From contig NZ_CP014504.1 in the NCBI RefSeq assembly GCF_001590605.1, forward strand, positions 2,046,001 through 2,110,000: a stretch of DNA of 64,000 nucleotides, given 5' to 3'. Position numbers and translations under genes: made by a program. Shown here one piece after another: positions 41,802 to 53,239 of this stretch. Numbering within the stretch: position 1 is the stretch's first letter; every line of letters begins with the position of its first letter. The DNA is from Pedobacter cryoconitis (GTDB lineage: Bacteria > Bacteroidota > Bacteroidia > Sphingobacteriales > Sphingobacteriaceae). The notes under the pieces were generated by a model, which saw only the letters and a list, made by a program, of their open reading frames with translations, ran no database searches and had not been told where the DNA came from.

Positions 41802-42539
41802 TCAATTTTGTTTTGACGGACGAATAACAATATCGCCAATTTCAACATCGTCAGGTTGACTTATTGCATAAATTACAGCATTGGCAATGGCTACGGGATC
41901 TATGGCAATCTGTTCCATTCCTCTTTGAATAGCTGTTTTCATTTCTTCGTTTTTTATATTGTCAGCAAAATCTGTTTTCACAAATCCGGGCGAAATGCCT
42001 GTAATACGTATGTTTCCGTCTGACTCCTGGCGAAACGCTTCTGCAATAGTTCGAATGGCATTTTTAGTTCCTGCATAAACGCCCTGCATTGGGACAATCT
42101 TTATTCCTGAAGTTGAAATAATATTGACGATATGTCCGGATTGTTGTTGTTTGAAAATCGGAATTGCAGCCGCCATCCCGTACAAAACACCTTTGAGGTT
42201 AATGTCAATCATTTCTTCCCAATCATCAATATCCAACTCGTCAATACGGCTTAATTGACTGACACCTGCGTTGTTTACAATGACATCTAGTGCTCCGTAT
42301 CTCTCAACTGCTGTATTTACAAACCGGACTAAATCGACTTTATTCTTTACATCAATTTTAGCATAGGTGGCTTCACCACCTGTGCTTTTAATTTCTTCAA
42401 CAATTTGTTGTAATTGGCCTGTTCGCCTTGCACCCAAAACAACCTTTGCACCGTTTTTTGCTAATTCTATTGCAATGGCTTTTCCCATTCCACTACTTGC
42501 ACCTGTAATAGCAACTACTTTTCCTTTAATATTTTGCAT
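41802..42539 (-). CDS. SDR-family NAD(P)-dependent oxidoreductase
   Basis: This 245-aa classical SDR has TGASSGMG (residues 12-19), GARR after the second strand suggesting NADPH, and NNAGVSQ at about 89. The Ser is in VNIISTSGI, and Tyr-x3-Lys in GVYAGTKNAI. ISPGFVKTDF is the post-active-site block. It lies 13 bases after the aldo/keto reductase gene and 19 before the AraC gene. Pairs of SDR and AKR under an AraC regulator in Bacteroidetes often act on small carbonyls or quinone-like stressors; the substrate is not known. Confidence 0.9.
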   Translation of the reverse strand: MQNIKGKVVAITGASSGMGKAIAIELAKNGAKVVLGARRTGQLQQIVEEIKSTGGEATYAKIDVKNKVDLVRFVNTAVERYGALDVIVNNAGVSQLSRIDELDIDDWEEMIDINLKGVLYGMAAAIPIFKQQQSGHIVNIISTSGIKIVPMQGVYAGTKNAIRTIAEAFRQESDGNIRITGISPGFVKTDFADNIKNEEMKTAIQRGMEQIAIDPVAIANAVIYAISQPDDVEIGDIVIRPSKQN

Positions 42540-42552
42540 TGAGGTCAGCTTT

Positions 42553-43536
<984 letters not shown>

Positions 43537-43662
43537 TTATTTAATTATTTCTAAAACTGACTTAAATTTCTAGTACAAAATTCTTGATTGCCGCGCTATA
43601 AAAAGTAGTTGGATTGGTAATTGTTGTAGTCAGATTTTCAAAAGTTTTTTAAACACTATAAA

Positions 43663-43821
43663 TTAGTCCGCTACTTTATCTAACGATTTGATGGCTGTCA
43701 GATCATCGGCAGACAACTCAAAGTCAGATACATTGAAATTTTCATCTGTGCTGATTTCGGAATAACCATGACTTCTTTTTGGATTATTATCAATAATACG
43801 CCCCTTAATTACCTGATATAA
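43663..43821 (-). pseudogene. C-terminal fragment of a second aldo/keto reductase
   Basis: The minus strand reads SEISTDENFNVSDFELSADD and LTAIKSLDKVAD to a TAA at 43663, the standard AKR ending (E-N-x-N-V-x-D-F-E-L-S). The preceding bases (KGRIIDNNPKRSHGY) are a degraded version of the cofactor loop. No start or N-terminal barrel remains in the 550-base gap. Confidence 0.55.
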
Positions 43822-44084
43822 AGTCTATTACAAGAATCAGCGTTAGCACATGATAAAAGTGTTATTGCCGAGGTTTCATCTGTTTAGTTTTTACATACCT
43901 AATACATTGTTTATCTGACGGTTTCTATTAGATAATTAATGCATTGTCCTCCTAACAATAGAGAGTAATTATTCTTTATATTTAACAAAATCCGCTTAAT
44001 TAAATCACTGATTTAAAATCAATAATGACAGATCACGCGTATTCAATTTATTTATAAGCAAGTCATATACCCTCTCTCATAATA

Positions 44085-45941
44085 ATGAATCAAAAAGGAA
44101 TATACAGAATTGATATTCAATCAATCAGAGCGATAGCTGTTATATCAGTAGTTATTTTTCATTTTAATAAATTTTTATTACCAGGTGGTTTTATTGGAGT
44201 AGATATTTTTTTTGTGATTTCTGGATATTTGATCACATCAATTATTATAAAACAAAAAGAGAACAATACCTTCCGTTTTAAAAAATTCTACCTCAACAGA
44301 ATTAAAAGAATTGTCCCTGCTTATTTGTTTTTACTGTTGTTTGTTACAGTCTGTACCACAATATTATTTATAGGTAAAGACTTTTCGAATTTCAGAAGTA
44401 TTTTAGCAAATTCCATCATATTTAACAGCAACAATTATCTACCTGTTGCAATTAATGACTATTTTGGTGCCAGGGCCGAACAAACGCCGCTATTGCATAC
44501 CTGGACATTGTCTGTAGAAATGCAATTTTATTTGATGCTACCTATTGTTTTGATTTTCTTACCTGGAAGATTTAATAAGTACATTTTTCCAATTATAATT
44601 ATATTACTTACTGCATATGCAGCCTATAAAATCCGGCTTGGGGACAAGCAAGGAATGTATTTTTCTTTATTAGCCAGAATCCCGGAATTTCTTTTAGGAT
44701 CTGTAGCGATTTTATGGAGATTAGAGGAAAAAACGTCAATTAGAATGCGTAATATTTTAAGTTTGACAGGTATTACAGCAATAGTCTTCAGCTTTATTTT
44801 TATCAGTGAGGCCTCAGATTTTCCTGGTTTTTTATCTTTAATACCTTGTGTTGGAAGCTTATTTATTCTAATATCATGTGGAAGCTGGTTTAACAAGATC
44901 ATTTCTGCAAAACCAATAGTATATATTGGAGAACTATCCTATTCAATTTATTTATGGCATTGGCCAGTACTTGCTTTTCTTAGATACTATTCAGATAGTT
45001 ATATTCTAAATTTAAATCTGACAATATTTGCGTTAACAGCTATTGCATGCCTTTCATGGCTATCTTACAGGTTCATCGAAACTCCTTTTAAGGATTTAAA
45101 AGAAAACAGGAAATTCTTTATATTTTTCATACCACCCGTTATTTGTCTGATTTCATTAGGCTTTTTATCAAAATCTATTAATAGCAAAATATTTATTACT
45201 ACAGATGAAGTCACATCACCAAATGCATTAGGACTAGAAAACCACAGTAAAGGAGATAGAATTATTATCCGCGGAGATACAAGTAGTGCTAAAGAATTAC
45301 TTTTAATTGGTGATAGCCATGCATTACATCTCAATCCTTTTTTTGATGTCATAGGTAAAGCCCACAATTTTAAATTTAGAAGTATCACGTACGATACATT
45401 TATTAACATCCCTACATTCGATATAAAGAGCACTCAAAGCTCTATACTCCAAATTGATAACTGGAATAAACAGCAGAAGATATTAAAGCCTATTATTAAT
45501 AAGTCTAAAATTATTGTTATTGCAGGGCTTTGGAAAGATAAAGGCCAGGAAGAGATTAAAAGTCTTGAAAATTTTTTCAAAAAAATCTCCAAAAATCAAC
45601 AGCTTATAATTGTTTCAGACGTCCCTCATTTTTCTGGAAATCCAATTAAATATCAACGATTTAAATATTTAGGGTTGCCTGTAATTAATTCTTTCAATGC
45701 GCTATATGATAAAGATGATTATAAAAGGCTATTCATGATCAAGAAAAAATATCCTAATGTTCATTTTCTAGATTTGAGGAATAGTAAGCTCTTTAAATTA
45801 AAGGATTTTCCGTTCTGTAATGGGACTTGTCTATATTATGACAATAGTCACTTGAATGCTATTGGATCTAAATTATATGGTAAAGCTGAAGATAAAAAAG
45901 TGATGGTATTATTAGATCAATTATTCAAACAAAGTCTTTAG
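44085..45941 (+). CDS. OafA/YrhL-type acyltransferase with C-terminal SGNH domain
   Basis: The 618-aa product has an N-terminal acyltransferase-3 membrane domain of about ten helices. It starts IDIQSIRAIAVISVVIFHFN, with the catalytic His in VIFHFN, then GGFIGVDIFFVISGYLIT and HTWTLSVEMQFYLMLP. A C-terminal SGNH domain lies outside the membrane (from about residue 400): LLLIGDSHALHLNP with the nucleophile Ser, and DNSHLNAIGSKLYG with the Asp/His pair. This fusion O-acetylates surface polysaccharides or peptidoglycan, the membrane part supplying acetyl groups to the SGNH part. It is a stand-alone gene; very AT-rich even for this window. Confidence 0.9.
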   Translation: MNQKGIYRIDIQSIRAIAVISVVIFHFNKFLLPGGFIGVDIFFVISGYLITSIIIKQKENNTFRFKKFYLNRIKRIVPAYLFLLLFVTVCTTILFIGKDFSNFRSILANSIIFNSNNYLPVAINDYFGARAEQTPLLHTWTLSVEMQFYLMLPIVLIFLPGRFNKYIFPIIIILLTAYAAYKIRLGDKQGMYFSLLARIPEFLLGSVAILWRLEEKTSIRMRNILSLTGITAIVFSFIFISEASDFPGFLSLIPCVGSLFILISCGSWFNKIISAKPIVYIGELSYSIYLWHWPVLAFLRYYSDSYILNLNLTIFALTAIACLSWLSYRFIETPFKDLKENRKFFIFFIPPVICLISLGFLSKSINSKIFITTDEVTSPNALGLENHSKGDRIIIRGDTSSAKELLLIGDSHALHLNPFFDVIGKAHNFKFRSITYDTFINIPTFDIKSTQSSILQIDNWNKQQKILKPIINKSKIIVIAGLWKDKGQEEIKSLENFFKKISKNQQLIIVSDVPHFSGNPIKYQRFKYLGLPVINSFNALYDKDDYKRLFMIKKKYPNVHFLDLRNSKLFKLKDFPFCNGTCLYYDNSHLNAIGSKLYGKAEDKKVMVLLDQLFKQSL

Positions 45942-47184
<1,243 letters not shown>

Positions 47185-47227
47185 CATGAATATGATTCAC
47201 CCTATATCTGTTAAACTATAAAAAACA

Positions 47228-49627
47228 ATGAGTAATTATTCTTTGAGTACCAGGGTCTGCAAAATCGCAATCGCAATATGTTTTTTCTCTGTACAAATAA
47301 ATGCGCAGGAAAAGCTCTATCCAAATACATTTCCGTTGGATCAGGTTAGTTTGACGAACGGACCTTTTATAAAAGCCAGGGATCTTAATATTAAAACACT
47401 GCTGGAATACGATGTAGATCGTATGTTAGCGCCATACCTGAAAGAAGCTGGTATTCCTGTGAAGAAAGCAAGCTATAAAAACTGGGAAGGATTAGATGGA
47501 CATATCGGGGGTCACTATTTAACCGCCATGGCGCTTAATTACGCATCTACAAGGAATGCCGAGTGCAAACGCAGAATGGACTACATGGTTGCAGCACTCA
47601 AAGCTTGTCAGATCAAGAACGGCATTGCTTATCCTGACTGGGGTGTTGGTTATGCAGGTGGAGTTCCCAATAGCCGTGAAATATGGCCGGCATTTAAAAA
47701 AGGAGATTTTAAAGCTTACCGTACTGCCTGGGTTCCATGGTACAATGTACACAAGATGTATGCGGGATTAAGGGATGCTTGGTTGTATGGAGGTAATCAG
47801 GATGCGAAAGACGTATTTTTGAAGTTTTGTGATTGGGCAATTGAGGTAACATCAGCACTATCTGAAAAGCAAATGCAAGCTATGCTTGATACAGAGCATG
47901 GGGGAATGAACGAAGAATTGGCAGATGCCTATCAAATCACCGGCGACAAAAAGTATCTGGTTGCTGCAAAGCGTTTTTCCCATAACCAGCTCTTAACCCC
48001 AATGGCAGCGGGCCAGGATAATCTGGATAACAAGCATGCCAACACACAGGTGCCAAAAGCTATTGGATTTCAACGCATAGCTGAACTGAGCCACGATGAC
48101 CAATATACGAAATCCAGTAATTTTTTCTGGGAAACAGTCACCAGCAACCGTACGCTTGCATTTGGTGGGAACAGCAGACGTGAGTTTTTTCCGAGTACAG
48201 CAGCCAGTGCAGATTTTGTGAATGATGTGGAAGGACCTGAATCCTGTAATACCTACAATATGCTTAAACTTACAGAGGGCTTATTCAGGGAACAGCCCGA
48301 TGCAAAGTATGCCGATTTTTATGAGCGTGCATTATACAACCATATTTTATCGACTCAACATCCTGAGCATGGAGGATACGTTTATTTTACGCCGGTAAGA
48401 CCAAGGCATTACAGGGTTTATTCTGCGCCAAATGAGGCCATGTGGTGTTGTGTAGGAAGTGGCATGGAGAATCATGGAAAGTATAACGAGTTTATCTATA
48501 CGCATACCAAAGATTCATTGTATTTAAATTTGTTTATCGCTTCAAAATTAAACTGGAAGGAGAAAAATATAGCGTTAAAACAAGAGACTTCTTTTCCTGA
48601 CGAAGAGCAGTCTACACTGACCATTACAGCAGGATCTGCAAATTTCACATTGATGCTGAGGCACCCATCGTGGGTAAAAGAAGGTACTATGCAAATTCTG
48701 ATTAATGGTAAAACAACACCCTATAAAAAACTTCCTTCCTCCTACATCGGCATTCAGCGAAAATGGAAAAAAGGGGATGTGATCAAGGTAATCATGCCAA
48801 TGCAAACTACAATCGAGCAAATGCCAAACGTTCCGGAGTATGTTGCCATTATGCATGGTCCTATCATGCTGGCTGCAAAAACAGCAACGGAACGATTGAA
48901 AGGATTGGTTGCGGACGATAGCCGTTGGGGGCATATTGCTAGTGGCGAGAAGCTTCCTGTTGACAAAGCACCTATCATTATTGAGGATAACACATCAGCA
49001 ATTCCGGGAAAGATCGTCCCTGTAGCCGGGCGTCCGATGACTTTTGCATTCGCCAATGAAAAAATTATAAATTCAGAGACATTGGTGCTCGAGCCTTTTT
49101 ATCGTATTCACGATGCCCGGTATATGGCCTATTGGATGAGGTTAACTCCGGCACAGTATGTTAATTACCTGGATTCAGTTGCAAAAATAGAAGGCGAGAA
49201 ACTGAAGCTGGATCAAAGAACTGTGGATTTTGTAGCACCAGGCGAACAGCAACCAGAAGTTGATCATGCCTTACGTCAGGAAAACTCCCGTACCGGTAGC
49301 AATGCTGATGAATTCTGGCGGGATGCCAATAACGGAGGATATTTCAGTTATAACATGTCCACTCAGGGACTTACTGATTTATCACTTAATGTCAGGTACC
49401 AGTTTGCCACAGTAGCCGGGAAAAAGTTTGAGATTTATGTTGATGATCAGAAGCTTAAAGTAGTTGATCATATTGATGAGACAAGGAAACATGGTTTTTA
49501 TCATGAAGAATACCTTATTCCAGCAGCAATGCTAAAAGGTAAACAACAGGTAAGAATAAAATTTCTTTCGGTTTCGGGAAGGGATACAGCCCCGGTTTAT
49601 CGTGTCAGATTGGTTAAAAATAATTAG
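47228..49627 (+). CDS. GH127 beta-L-arabinofuranosidase
   Basis: The 799-aa product has a signal peptide (ICFFSVQINAQ) and a GH127 catalytic (alpha/alpha)6 barrel. Its start is FPLDQVSLTNGPFIKARDLN. GLDGHIGGHYLTAMALNYAS contains the conserved G-H-x-x-G-H-Y-L. The zinc-site residues are in EGPESCNTYNMLKLTEGLF (Glu and first Cys) and NEAMWCCVGSGMENHGKY (Cys pair, one being the nucleophile in characterised GH127). The later part is a beta-sandwich, ending in a DUF4986-like module near 660-799. It removes terminal beta-L-arabinofuranose in the periplasm, in an operon with a CE1 esterase. No SusC/D pair is in the window. Confidence 0.9.
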   Translation: MSNYSLSTRVCKIAIAICFFSVQINAQEKLYPNTFPLDQVSLTNGPFIKARDLNIKTLLEYDVDRMLAPYLKEAGIPVKKASYKNWEGLDGHIGGHYLTAMALNYASTRNAECKRRMDYMVAALKACQIKNGIAYPDWGVGYAGGVPNSREIWPAFKKGDFKAYRTAWVPWYNVHKMYAGLRDAWLYGGNQDAKDVFLKFCDWAIEVTSALSEKQMQAMLDTEHGGMNEELADAYQITGDKKYLVAAKRFSHNQLLTPMAAGQDNLDNKHANTQVPKAIGFQRIAELSHDDQYTKSSNFFWETVTSNRTLAFGGNSRREFFPSTAASADFVNDVEGPESCNTYNMLKLTEGLFREQPDAKYADFYERALYNHILSTQHPEHGGYVYFTPVRPRHYRVYSAPNEAMWCCVGSGMENHGKYNEFIYTHTKDSLYLNLFIASKLNWKEKNIALKQETSFPDEEQSTLTITAGSANFTLMLRHPSWVKEGTMQILINGKTTPYKKLPSSYIGIQRKWKKGDVIKVIMPMQTTIEQMPNVPEYVAIMHGPIMLAAKTATERLKGLVADDSRWGHIASGEKLPVDKAPIIIEDNTSAIPGKIVPVAGRPMTFAFANEKIINSETLVLEPFYRIHDARYMAYWMRLTPAQYVNYLDSVAKIEGEKLKLDQRTVDFVAPGEQQPEVDHALRQENSRTGSNADEFWRDANNGGYFSYNMSTQGLTDLSLNVRYQFATVAGKKFEIYVDDQKLKVVDHIDETRKHGFYHEEYLIPAAMLKGKQQVRIKFLSVSGRDTAPVYRVRLVKNN

Positions 49628-49673
49628 GCACCATTTAAAATAATATAGTAAATAGATTGATCAGTCACGCAAC

Positions 49674-49707
49674 AACAAATGTTATGTAAATTTACATAAC
49701 ATTTGTT
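49674..49707. promoter_or_regulatory. Perfect 34-bp palindrome
   Basis: Every base from 49674 to 49707 pairs with its mirror, centred on TGTAAATTTACA (49685-49696). It lies 47 bases after the GH127 stop and 46 before the peptidase start. As RNA it would be a long stem; as DNA it is a likely operator for the HTH domain encoded next. Confidence 0.7.
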
Positions 49708-49737
49708 TCTTAAGTTATTTAATGCTTATGTTTGTTG

Positions 49738-49749
49738 TGTAATTTTACA
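49738..49749. promoter_or_regulatory. Second operator-like site TGTAATTTTACA
   Basis: It differs by one base from the core of the 34-bp palindrome and is centred 53 bases from it, about five helical turns. It ends four bases before the ATG at 49753. Confidence 0.5.
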
Positions 49750-49752
49750 TAT

Positions 49753-50964
49753 ATGAATGATCAAGGTTTTATTAACGAATTTTATAAGCTCCTCAACCCT
49801 GTAGATCCTTGGATTGGAGAAACAGACAGTTTAAAAGCACTTTTCGAGACCAAGCTTCAACAATATGGATTGACGACCAACCAGGCAGAAAAATTACTGT
49901 CAATGCAAAAAAGAACACTTGAAGGTATATTGGATAGATCTGCAAAAAGAGTAGATGTTGTGAGTTTGCTCAAACTAGGACAGTTTTTAGGATTGAATAC
50001 AGATGCCTTATTTAAAATCTACCTCAAGGAGGCCTCACATGATATCGTTGGCGAGCTGGAAGATGCAAAAAGGAAAAGTTTTATCGTTTCGAATTTTGAC
50101 GTCAAAAACCTTCATAAATCCGGCTTTATCAAATCAAAGAGTGATTTTAATGAAATTGAAAAAAGGATCGTTAATTATTTCGGGCTTAACTCAATTTACG
50201 AATACGCAACAAAAAGTTATATACCGGCTTTCAGTAAAACAAAAAGAAGTGCAAACCTCTTGATGAAAGAATTCTGGGTACGTTCCGCATATTCACATTT
50301 TGAAAAGATTAACAACCCAAACTCCTTTAGCCGCGAGGCATTAATTGACTTGATTCCCAAAATCAGGCCTTATACAATGAATGTTGAATCAGGTTTAAAG
50401 ACCGTTAGTCAGGCTTTGTTTAACGCCGGGGTAACCGTAATCTACCAGCCGCACTTACCAACTACCCAAGTGCGGGGAGCTACTTTTGTGATTAACGGAA
50501 AACCAAGTATAGTACTTACTGACCTAAATCAACGCTACGCCAGCATCTGGTTTGCACTCATGCACGAGTTATACCATGTGTTGTATGACATGGAAGAAAT
50601 TGAAAAACAAACATTTCACCTGACTGGAGAGCCAGATTTATTCCTTTTACAGGAAGACCAGGCAAACGACTTTTCCCGGGAGTATCTATTTGGCAAAGAA
50701 AAAGTCAAATATATAAGGGCTTATATTGATAGTCCAGTCGTGGTTAAGGAATTCGCAAAACAAAATCAGGTTCACCCTTCATTGATCTATAGCTATTATT
50801 GCTTTGACATTGAAGCGGAGGGAAAAGGTGGCTATTGGGCAAAGTACGCTAACTATCAACCCGACATAAAAAATGCACTTCGGGAACTTAACGTCAATAC
50901 TTTTGATAAGGATAGTATCGACGACACCATTAAATATTTAAATGACTATATTTTCAACATCTAA
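49753..50964 (+). CDS. HTH-ImmA/IrrE metallopeptidase regulator (antitoxin-like)
   Basis: The ATG at 49753 gives MNDQGFINEFYKLL (403 aa). A TTG seven codons earlier overlaps an operator-like site. Residues 25-95 are an XRE-like HTH (GLTTNQAEKLLSMQKRTLEG, then LLKLGQFLGL). From about 220 there is an IrrE/ImmA zinc peptidase: YASIWFALMHELYHVLYDM with HELYH, and DQANDFSREYLF supplying the distal ligand. Such fusions cleave or release a repressor, or act as HigA-like antitoxins. A 164-aa gene follows after two bases and is the probable partner. The two palindromic sites upstream suggest autoregulation. Confidence 0.85.
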   Translation: MNDQGFINEFYKLLNPVDPWIGETDSLKALFETKLQQYGLTTNQAEKLLSMQKRTLEGILDRSAKRVDVVSLLKLGQFLGLNTDALFKIYLKEASHDIVGELEDAKRKSFIVSNFDVKNLHKSGFIKSKSDFNEIEKRIVNYFGLNSIYEYATKSYIPAFSKTKRSANLLMKEFWVRSAYSHFEKINNPNSFSREALIDLIPKIRPYTMNVESGLKTVSQALFNAGVTVIYQPHLPTTQVRGATFVINGKPSIVLTDLNQRYASIWFALMHELYHVLYDMEEIEKQTFHLTGEPDLFLLQEDQANDFSREYLFGKEKVKYIRAYIDSPVVVKEFAKQNQVHPSLIYSYYCFDIEAEGKGGYWAKYANYQPDIKNALRELNVNTFDKDSIDDTIKYLNDYIFNI

Positions 50965-50966
50965 CT

Positions 50967-51461
50967 ATGGCAAAAAAAAACGTGAATACCGGCAAAAAGT
51001 CTAAGGCGGAATTAGCCAAGGAAGAAGAAAAACTCAGAATACTAGCTAAAACTGATGAAGTTAAGGGTGAGCAGCTTGTATTTACTATCGATGGTGAGAC
51101 CAAGACGCAGCCGGAAATCAAAGACTTCAGTATACTCAACACCGAAAATCCAGAACAGAAATTTGATCTCTATTACAAAGGCATACAACGGTTGTTAATT
51201 AGTAATCTGCCAAAAGGAAAGTTCCATAAAATAGCCAGAAACTATATCTACGAAGAAAAAAACACCTTTTTGACTCGGGGTAAGCGGATTGATAAAAAAG
51301 GAATTCGTGGAGCCGATGGCCGTATGGGCTACATAAGTGACGCAGAAGAAATGCTGCAGATCGTAATGGACTGGATAATGCAGAACGGATCAATGGTTGA
51401 GTTATATAATATTATAAGGGATTTGAACGTCAGCAAGGGCTACGGCACTCCCCAACCCTAA
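50967..51461 (+). CDS. Unrecognised 164-aa partner of the HTH-peptidase
   Basis: MAKKNVNTGKKSKAELAKEE opens a Lys-rich coiled-coil-like start. It is followed by FTIDGETKTQPEIKDFSILN and a compact part with RNYIYEEKNTFLTRGKRIDK. The family is not recognised. It follows the HTH-peptidase gene after two bases and is ended by a good terminator, so these two genes are a self-contained unit. It could be the toxin, the cleaved substrate or an adaptor of the ImmA/IrrE peptidase; nothing in the sequence chooses among these. Confidence 0.6.
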   Translation: MAKKNVNTGKKSKAELAKEEEKLRILAKTDEVKGEQLVFTIDGETKTQPEIKDFSILNTENPEQKFDLYYKGIQRLLISNLPKGKFHKIARNYIYEEKNTFLTRGKRIDKKGIRGADGRMGYISDAEEMLQIVMDWIMQNGSMVELYNIIRDLNVSKGYGTPQP

Positions 51462-51484
51462 GTAGAAGCTCGCACCTTATTCCA

Positions 51485-51527
51485 AAACCCCGCTTTTTGA
51501 TAGACTCAGAAGACGGGGTTTGTTTTT
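51485..51527 (+). terminator. Rho-independent terminator after the HTH-peptidase operon
   Basis: AAACCCCG (51485-51492) pairs with CGGGGTTT (51514-51521), followed by GTTTTT, 24 bases after the 164-aa gene stop. Confidence 0.75.
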
Positions 51528-51739
51528 ATGGAGAATTGACTATAAATACCAGACACTTTCATTCCATAAAACGGAAATTTTAGGCAAAAAATAATCTGAA
51601 TCATCACCTGTGTTATATCATCAAATAAACAGGCATCCAGGATACTTTTCCTGAAGCTGCAATTAAAACGTTCTATATATCCATTTTGCAGTTTTGAATT
51701 AGCTTGTCCGAAAATTGGATGAAGACCAAATTTGCGCAA
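51506..51739 (-). pseudogene. IS3-family transposase fragment
   Basis: The minus strand reads NGYIERFNCSFRKSILDACL then FDDITQVM, the C-terminal part of the IS3/IS150 DDE integrase core (N-G-Y-x-E-R-F-N-x-x-x-R, with the third catalytic Glu). About 50 recognisable codons remain and the 3' side is replaced by unrelated frame. No terminal repeats are visible. Confidence 0.6.
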
Positions 51740-51842
51740 CGTTGTTTCCCTTTACCATTCAGACAGATACCATTTTCATAAAATTTAAATTTTGTTGTAA
51801 GAAATTAAAAGAATGGCTTACTAATGAAGAAAAGAACCGAAT

Positions 51843-52718
51843 ATGAAAAAAGCAATTTTAGTTTTCACCCTGATTTTAAATGTGGCCATTTCTGCATATG
51901 CAAGTGTTTCGAATGAACCTTTTAAAGTACAGGTAAGTGGTAAAGGGCAACCGATGTTATTTATACCTGGCGCAACCTGTAGTGGTGAAGAGTGGCAAAG
52001 TGCAGTAGCGCATTACAATAAAAAATTTGAGTGTCACGTTTTCACACTTGCTGGATATGCTGGTGTTCCTCCAATGATTGAAGGTCCGTATCTAAGCAAG
52101 TTCAAATTGGCCTTAATGGATTACATCAAAACCCGAAAACTTAAAAATGTCATTCTCGTTGGCCATTCCATTGGTGGCTTTCTTGCACTCAATATTGCAG
52201 CTGAAATGAAAGATGGATTGAGCCAGGTTGTTGTAATCGATGCAATGCCTTTTTACGCGGCGGCAATTAATCCTGCTGCTCAAAGGAGTTTTAAGGAAAG
52301 CCAGGCAATAAAACTTCTGGCGCAATACAATGAGATGAGCGACGCAAAACTCAAAGCCTACCAGTTAAACGTTGCCAAAAGCTTATGTGCGGATTCAACA
52401 AGATGGGAAACGATCGCGACCTGGGGAGCGCAATCTGACCGGAAAACAATGGCCTATACTTTTACTGAAATGATGAGTGATGACATTCAGGACAAAATTG
52501 CATCAATAAATGTCCCGGTACTGGTACTGGCTGCTTTTAAAAAATCTCCGAAATATATTGGTTTTACCCGCTCTTATGTTAGCGGAGTATTCCAAAAGCA
52601 GTATGCGAAATGTAAAACCTGTACCATTCAGGTAAGCAACGACGCCAGGCATTTTATAATGTTTGATGAGCCACTCTGGATGTTAAACCAAATGGATAAT
52701 TTTATCACTAAATTATAA
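51843..52718 (+). CDS. Exported alpha/beta hydrolase
   Basis: The 291-aa product has a signal peptide (MKKAILVFTLILNVAISAYA). The alpha/beta-hydrolase core has MLFIPGATCSGEEW (oxyanion strand with G-A-T), VILVGHSIGGFLALNIAAEM with nucleophile Ser in GHSIGG, VPVLVLAAFKK near the acid position and DARHFIMFDEP with His. Esterase, lactonase or peptidase activity is possible. An ECF sigma gene follows after 8 bases, so the enzyme is either part of that regulon or the first gene of a three-gene operon. The substrate is unknown. Confidence 0.8.
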   Translation: MKKAILVFTLILNVAISAYASVSNEPFKVQVSGKGQPMLFIPGATCSGEEWQSAVAHYNKKFECHVFTLAGYAGVPPMIEGPYLSKFKLALMDYIKTRKLKNVILVGHSIGGFLALNIAAEMKDGLSQVVVIDAMPFYAAAINPAAQRSFKESQAIKLLAQYNEMSDAKLKAYQLNVAKSLCADSTRWETIATWGAQSDRKTMAYTFTEMMSDDIQDKIASINVPVLVLAAFKKSPKYIGFTRSYVSGVFQKQYAKCKTCTIQVSNDARHFIMFDEPLWMLNQMDNFITKL

Positions 52719-52726
52719 AAGACACT

Positions 52727-53239
52727 GTGCAACAGAACAATCGCGATCAGCAGGAATTCTTTAATGAATTAGTCAGGGCCAATCATGCGAGTATTTATCG
52801 GATTTGCAGAGCCTATTTGTATAATGTTTCTTATGCCGACGATTTATATCAGGAAATCCTTTATCAGATCTGGAAAAGCATTCAAAGTTTCAAAGGAAAA
52901 TCGAAAGTAAGCACATGGATTTACCGCATCGCGATCAATACTGCTATTGGTTTCAATTCCCAAAATAAGCGACATGATCATTTGTCCATTCCTGATGCCT
53001 ATCAAATGCCTGATATCGAATATATTCCGGAAAAGATGGAACAGGAAGCAAAACTGGAAAAACTCAGATTTTGTATTAGTCAGCTTGCTGCGCAGGACCG
53101 GCTTATCATCTCGCTTTTATTGGAACAGAAAAGCTATAAAGAAATCGCTGAGATTACTGGTGCAAGTTTAACCAATACAGGCGTAAGAATAAACCGGATT
53201 AAAGAACGATTACTTAACCTAATGGAGGATAAAAAATGA
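52727..53239 (+). CDS. ECF-family RNA polymerase sigma factor
   Basis: The start is a GTG at 52727 (170 aa). Region 2 contains ASIYRICRAYLYNVSYADDL, YQEILYQIWKSIQSFKGKSK and STWIYRIAINTAI (the -7/-10 contact and core-binding helices). Region 4 contains LAAQDRLIISLLLEQKSYKE and IAEITGASLTNTGVRINRIK, a sigma-70 HTH. The final ATGA overlaps the start of a four-helix membrane protein, which is where an anti-sigma factor is normally encoded. It probably directs transcription of an envelope or stress regulon including the upstream hydrolase. Confidence 0.88.
   Translation: MQQNNRDQQEFFNELVRANHASIYRICRAYLYNVSYADDLYQEILYQIWKSIQSFKGKSKVSTWIYRIAINTAIGFNSQNKRHDHLSIPDAYQMPDIEYIPEKMEQEAKLEKLRFCISQLAAQDRLIISLLLEQKSYKEIAEITGASLTNTGVRINRIKERLLNLMEDKK

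Noticed and set aside
49674..49707. Palindrome as only a transcription terminator
   Set aside because: It is entirely AT-rich with no GC stem, has no following T-run that is not part of the arms, and its core recurs at the next gene's start, so an operator fits better, though both roles are possible.
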